Positions 61,134 through 64,000 of a stretch of 64,000 nt of DNA are shown in pieces (positions within the stretch are counted from its first letter, which is position 1; each line of letters starts with the position of its first letter). The translations under genes and the position numbers were made by a program. The DNA is taken from the NCBI GenBank assembly GCA_017794825.1, contig CP051237.1, forward strand, positions 1,984,001 through 2,048,000, read 5' to 3'. The notes below the pieces were generated by a model. It was given only the letters and a program-made list of their open reading frames with translations. It was not told where the DNA came from and searched no databases. Source of the stretch: Pararhizobium sp. (GTDB taxonomy: Bacteria > Pseudomonadota > Alphaproteobacteria > Rhizobiales > Rhizobiaceae).

Positions 61134-62060
61134 TCAGAACGCCGTCCTGTCGGCGCCCTTGAGGCCCAGCATGGCGCGGGCGTCCGCGGGCGTCGCCACC
61201 TCGCGTCCCAGTTCCTCGACGATTCGACGAATCTTCTCAACCTGTTCTGCATTGGATTTTGCGAGCCTTCCCCGGGATATCATCAAGCTGTCCTCCAGGC
61301 CGACCCGGACATGGCCGCCCATGACCGCGGCCATCGTCGTCAACGGAATCTGGTGACGGCCCGCCGCGAGCACGGAAAACGCGTAATCGTCGCCGAACAG
61401 CTTGTCGGCAATATGCTTCATATGGCTCAGATTGTCCGTGTCCGCGCCAATGCCGCCGAGAACTCCCAGGACGAACTGAATGAAATAGGGCGCTTTGACC
61501 AGGCCACGATCGGCGAAATGGCGCAGCATATAGAGATGGCTGACATCATAGCATTCGAATTCAAAGCGGGCGCCGCGTCGTTTTCCCATTTCGGTGAGGA
61601 CGTGGGCGATATCGCGCGGCGTATTCTTGAAGACCAGGTCGTCCGATCCTTCCAGAAACGGCTTCTCCCAGTCATACTTCCATTCATCGATCCGGGCGGC
61701 GGCCGGATAAAGCGCAAAGTTCATGCTCCCCATATTGAGGGAACACATCTCAGGTTCGGCGGCCTTTGGCGCGGCCAGCCTGTCGTCCAGCGTCATCAGC
61801 GCGCTGCCGCCGGTGGTCAGATTGACGACGGCGTCGCAAGCCTGCTTGATGCGCGGCAGAAAGCCCATGAAATGCCCGGGCTCTGCCGATGGTCGTCCGT
61901 TTTCAGGATCACGTGCATGCAGATGCAGGATCGACGCCCCGGCTTCGGCGGCCGCGACCGACTGCCCACTGATCTCGTCAGCCGTCACCGGAAGATAAGG
62001 CGACATCGACGGTGTGTGGATGGACCCGGTGACGGCGCATGTGATGATGATCTTGCTCAT
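61134..62060 (-). CDS. BKACE family (DUF849) beta-keto acid cleavage enzyme, long form 2
   Basis: A 308-residue DUF849 protein, strongly similar along its length to that at 20423: IIITCAVTGSIHTPSMSPYL, SILHLHARDPENGRP, MCSLNMGSMNFALYP and VRVGLEDSLMISRGRLA. It keeps the metal-binding His-x-His and substrate loop. It likely cleaves a beta-keto acid (possibly an amino-substituted one) with acetyl-CoA. It lies 15 bases after the aminotransferase, so both probably act in sequence. Confidence 0.88.
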   Translation of the reverse strand: MSKIIITCAVTGSIHTPSMSPYLPVTADEISGQSVAAAEAGASILHLHARDPENGRPSAEPGHFMGFLPRIKQACDAVVNLTTGGSALMTLDDRLAAPKAAEPEMCSLNMGSMNFALYPAAARIDEWKYDWEKPFLEGSDDLVFKNTPRDIAHVLTEMGKRRGARFEFECYDVSHLYMLRHFADRGLVKAPYFIQFVLGVLGGIGADTDNLSHMKHIADKLFGDDYAFSVLAAGRHQIPLTTMAAVMGGHVRVGLEDSLMISRGRLAKSNAEQVEKIRRIVEELGREVATPADARAMLGLKGADRTAF

Positions 62061-62075
62061 TTTGCTTTGGCCAAC

Positions 62076-63428
62076 TCAGGCGATCCGTCGATCTACCGAC
62101 ACGAGCGCCGAAAACTCCTCCAGCGCGGCCGTCAGGTTTTCCATGATCTCCTCGACATGGATTTCGGTGGCGATCACCGGTGGACAGACCATGAAGTGAT
62201 CTCCCTCGTAACCGCCACGCGTCCGGCGCGAATAGATTATCAGACCCCGCTGGTAGGCCATTTCGACCAGCCGGTCATAGGCCATCAATTCGCGCGGCAA
62301 CGGGTTCATCGTCACGCGGTCGGAAACCAGTTCGAAAGCGAGCAGCAGTCCCACGCCACGGACGTCGCCGACGAAATCGAAGCGTTGCTTCAGCCCCTCG
62401 AGGCGTTGTTTCAGCAGGCTGCCGATGCGCATGGCGTTCGTCATCAGGTCCTCGCTCTCGATCTCCTCGATGACCGCAAGACCGGCGGCGCAGGCAAGCG
62501 GGTTGCCGGCGTAAGTGTAACCGTGGATGAAACCTCCGGCGTCAAGAACGGCGTCGACGATTTCGTCGTTGGCGGCCATGGCGCCGAGTGGCGCATAACC
62601 GGCCGCGAACCCTTTGGATACGACGAGGATATCAGGCGCGACGTCCCAGTGTTCGGCGGCGAAGAATTTTCCGGTCCGACCGCCGCCCGACATCACCTCG
62701 TCATGGATGAGCAGCACGCCGTGGCGGTCGCAGATTTCGCGGACCGCCTGCATGTAGCCGGCAGGCGGAACCAGTGCGCCGGTCGATGCGCCGCCGATCG
62801 GTTCGACCAAAAAGGCGAGAACCGTTTCCGGTCCCTCCTCAAGGATCTTCTGTTCGAGCATCGCGGCATAGTGCCGGCCAGTCCCGACATCGTCCGGATC
62901 GAGCCCGTCAAGATAGGCTCGCGGCGCCGGTATCTTGGGCATCGGCCGCATCATCGCCTCGAAAGGCACGGTCATCGGCGAATATCCGGTAACGGCCAGC
63001 GCCCCGAGCGTCGCGCCATGATAACTGGGAAAGCGGGAAATGACCTTCCATCGCATGCTCTCGCCGCGCGCCACGGCATATTGGCGCGCAAGCTTGATCG
63101 CGCTTTCGACGGCTTCCGATCCGCCGGATGTAAAAAACGCCCGCTCCATTCCGGCAGGCGCGAGTTCCGCGGTCTTCGCGGCGAGTTGTTCGGCGGCTTC
63201 CGTTTCGAAATGCAGCCGATAGCCGAAAGTCGACTTTTCCATCTGCCGGCGCATGGCTTCCAGCACCCGCGGGTTTGAATGGCCGATATTGCAGACCATC
63301 GCGCCGGAAGAGCCGTCCAGATAGCGCTTTCCCTCGACATCCCACATGTAGACGCCCCGCGCCTGGTCGAGGACCGGCCGGCGGTGACGCGTCTGGTAGA
63401 AAAGGTGGCTCTTGCGATGTTCGCTCAT
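62076..63428 (-). CDS. class III (omega) aminotransferase
   Basis: A 450-residue PLP enzyme. FFTSGGSEAVESAIKLARQY binds the cofactor phosphate. GVLLIHDEVMSGGGRTGKFF has the PLP aspartate. The Schiff-base lysine is in LVVSKGFAAGYAPLGA. It likely transfers an amino group from an omega-amino acid or diamine to a keto acid. It overlaps the preceding ATPase gene by four bases (ATGA). Confidence 0.9.
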   Translation of the reverse strand: MSEHRKSHLFYQTRHRRPVLDQARGVYMWDVEGKRYLDGSSGAMVCNIGHSNPRVLEAMRRQMEKSTFGYRLHFETEAAEQLAAKTAELAPAGMERAFFTSGGSEAVESAIKLARQYAVARGESMRWKVISRFPSYHGATLGALAVTGYSPMTVPFEAMMRPMPKIPAPRAYLDGLDPDDVGTGRHYAAMLEQKILEEGPETVLAFLVEPIGGASTGALVPPAGYMQAVREICDRHGVLLIHDEVMSGGGRTGKFFAAEHWDVAPDILVVSKGFAAGYAPLGAMAANDEIVDAVLDAGGFIHGYTYAGNPLACAAGLAVIEEIESEDLMTNAMRIGSLLKQRLEGLKQRFDFVGDVRGVGLLLAFELVSDRVTMNPLPRELMAYDRLVEMAYQRGLIIYSRRTRGGYEGDHFMVCPPVIATEIHVEEIMENLTAALEEFSALVSVDRRIA

Positions 63429-64000
63429 TCACCGTCCCCCGGCAAAACGGTGCAATCGCGCGGACGAACGCCAACGGACACGTCGGCGCCCTCGGCATGG
63501 GGGCTGGCGTCGATCATGTTGATTGCCTGGAGTTGCAGGTCGCCGACGCGGATGAAGTAGCGGGCCGCCTGGCCCTGATAGTCGACCGCCTCGACCTTCG
63601 CCGCAAAGTTCGTTGCGCTTTCTGCAGAGCCCGGTCCGGCAAGCGCCAGCTTCTCGGCCCGAATGACGAGCTTGACGGGGCCTTTCGCCCTGACGAGCGG
63701 TCCCCTGTCGGCGGGAATGATGAGCTTTCCGAGATCGGCGTTTTCAACGACAATCTCCTGCCTGTCGAGCCCGGTGCATTGCGCCTCGACGACATTCGAC
63801 GCGCCGAGGAAGCGGGCGACGAATTCGCTGGCCGGCGTGTTGTAGACAGCCTCGGGCGGACCCGCCTGCTCTACGCGGCCAGCCGACATAACGATGATCT
63901 CGTCGGACATGGCGAGCGCCTCCGACTGGTCGTGGGTGACGAAAACCGTGGTCACGCCGATGCGATGCTGGATGCGTTTCAGCTCCACGCGCATGTCCTC
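63425..64000 (-). CDS. ABC transporter ATP-binding protein, PotA/UgpC type (5' end outside window)
   Basis: The visible 191 residues are the C-terminal part of a spermidine/putrescine- or sugar-type ATPase. TTVFVTHDQSEALAMSDEII includes the switch His, followed by MSAGRVEQAGPPEAVYNTP and ASEFVARFLGASN. A TOBE-type domain forms the end, with ADVSVGVRPRDCTVLPGDGE. The Walker motifs lie beyond the right edge. Given the amine-related genes behind it, an amine or amino-acid ligand is likely. Confidence 0.85.
   Translation of the reverse strand, partial: EDMRVELKRIQHRIGVTTVFVTHDQSEALAMSDEIIVMSAGRVEQAGPPEAVYNTPASEFVARFLGASNVVEAQCTGLDRQEIVVENADLGKLIIPADRGPLVRAKGPVKLVIRAEKLALAGPGSAESATNFAAKVEAVDYQGQAARYFIRVGDLQLQAINMIDASPHAEGADVSVGVRPRDCTVLPGDGE

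Noticed and set aside
61311..63278. A 655-codon open frame antisense to BKACE and the aminotransferase
   Set aside because: Shadow of two confident genes; no motif or ribosome site.

Overview
The window reads as a high-GC alphaproteobacterial chromosome segment, most like a marine or soil-associated Hyphomicrobiales (Rhizobiales) member. This is inferred from the carboxyspermidine route genes next to pyrC/pyrE, many binding-protein-dependent uptake systems (two TRAP systems and three ABC systems), several BKACE (DUF849) enzymes and typical alphaproteobacterial protein sequences. No rRNA, tRNA, CRISPR array, prophage or transposase gene is visible. Nearly all of the window is coding.

Layout. 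0-2.5 kb: a ZntB/CorA-type metal channel and a DUF3095 protein. 2.7-8.7 kb: a catabolic operon with an NMT1/SsuA-type ABC importer, an FAD-dependent oxidoreductase, a CaiB-type CoA transferase and an enoyl-CoA hydratase, followed by a MITE copy and a LysR regulator. 9.9-12 kb: an opposing cluster of a DHDPS-like aldolase, a 7Fe/8Fe ferredoxin and a short BKACE. 12.4-16.7 kb: a TAXI-TRAP importer with an internal terminator and a TeaD-like UspA. 16.7-18.9 kb: a Phd/PemK-type toxin-antitoxin pair overlapping a sirtuin, then two small secreted proteins. 18.9-25.8 kb: a TetR-headed operon on the minus strand (DctP-DctQ-DctM, cyclase, BKACE, SMP-30 lactonase, OsmC). 26-29.6 kb: fadD-like ligase and pgi. 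29.6-31.4 kb: a Fic protein with an adjacent CdiI-like immunity gene under a four-box operator. 31.4-34 kb: mmsA and a divergent LysR, then a dense array of GCAGCA boxes. 34.3-41.4 kb: carboxyspermidine genes with pyrE and pyrC, then photolyase, SDR and cysteine hydrolase. 41.6-46.8 kb: one very large autotransporter with an AT-rich upstream region. 47.6-49.2 kb: L,D-transpeptidase, OmpA-like protein and thioesterase. 49.26 kb: the second MITE copy. 49.6-58.6 kb: a GcvT-fold O-demethylase-like gene, TetR, acyl-CoA ligase and a complete Liv-type ABC importer, apparently one TetR regulon. 58.6-64 kb: SMP-30, acetylpolyamine amidohydrolase-like, GNAT, BKACE, class III aminotransferase and a PotA-like ATPase cut by the window edge.

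Functionally the window is a string of uptake-plus-degradation modules for small organic acids, amines and probably methoxylated compounds, each with its own importer and regulator. Small conflict-type genes, an adhesin and a non-autonomous transposable element sit between them. The least explained items are the Fic/CdiI-like operon with its alternating operator boxes, the GCAGCA box array at 33.9-34.26 kb, and the 297-bp TA-flanked MITE pair.
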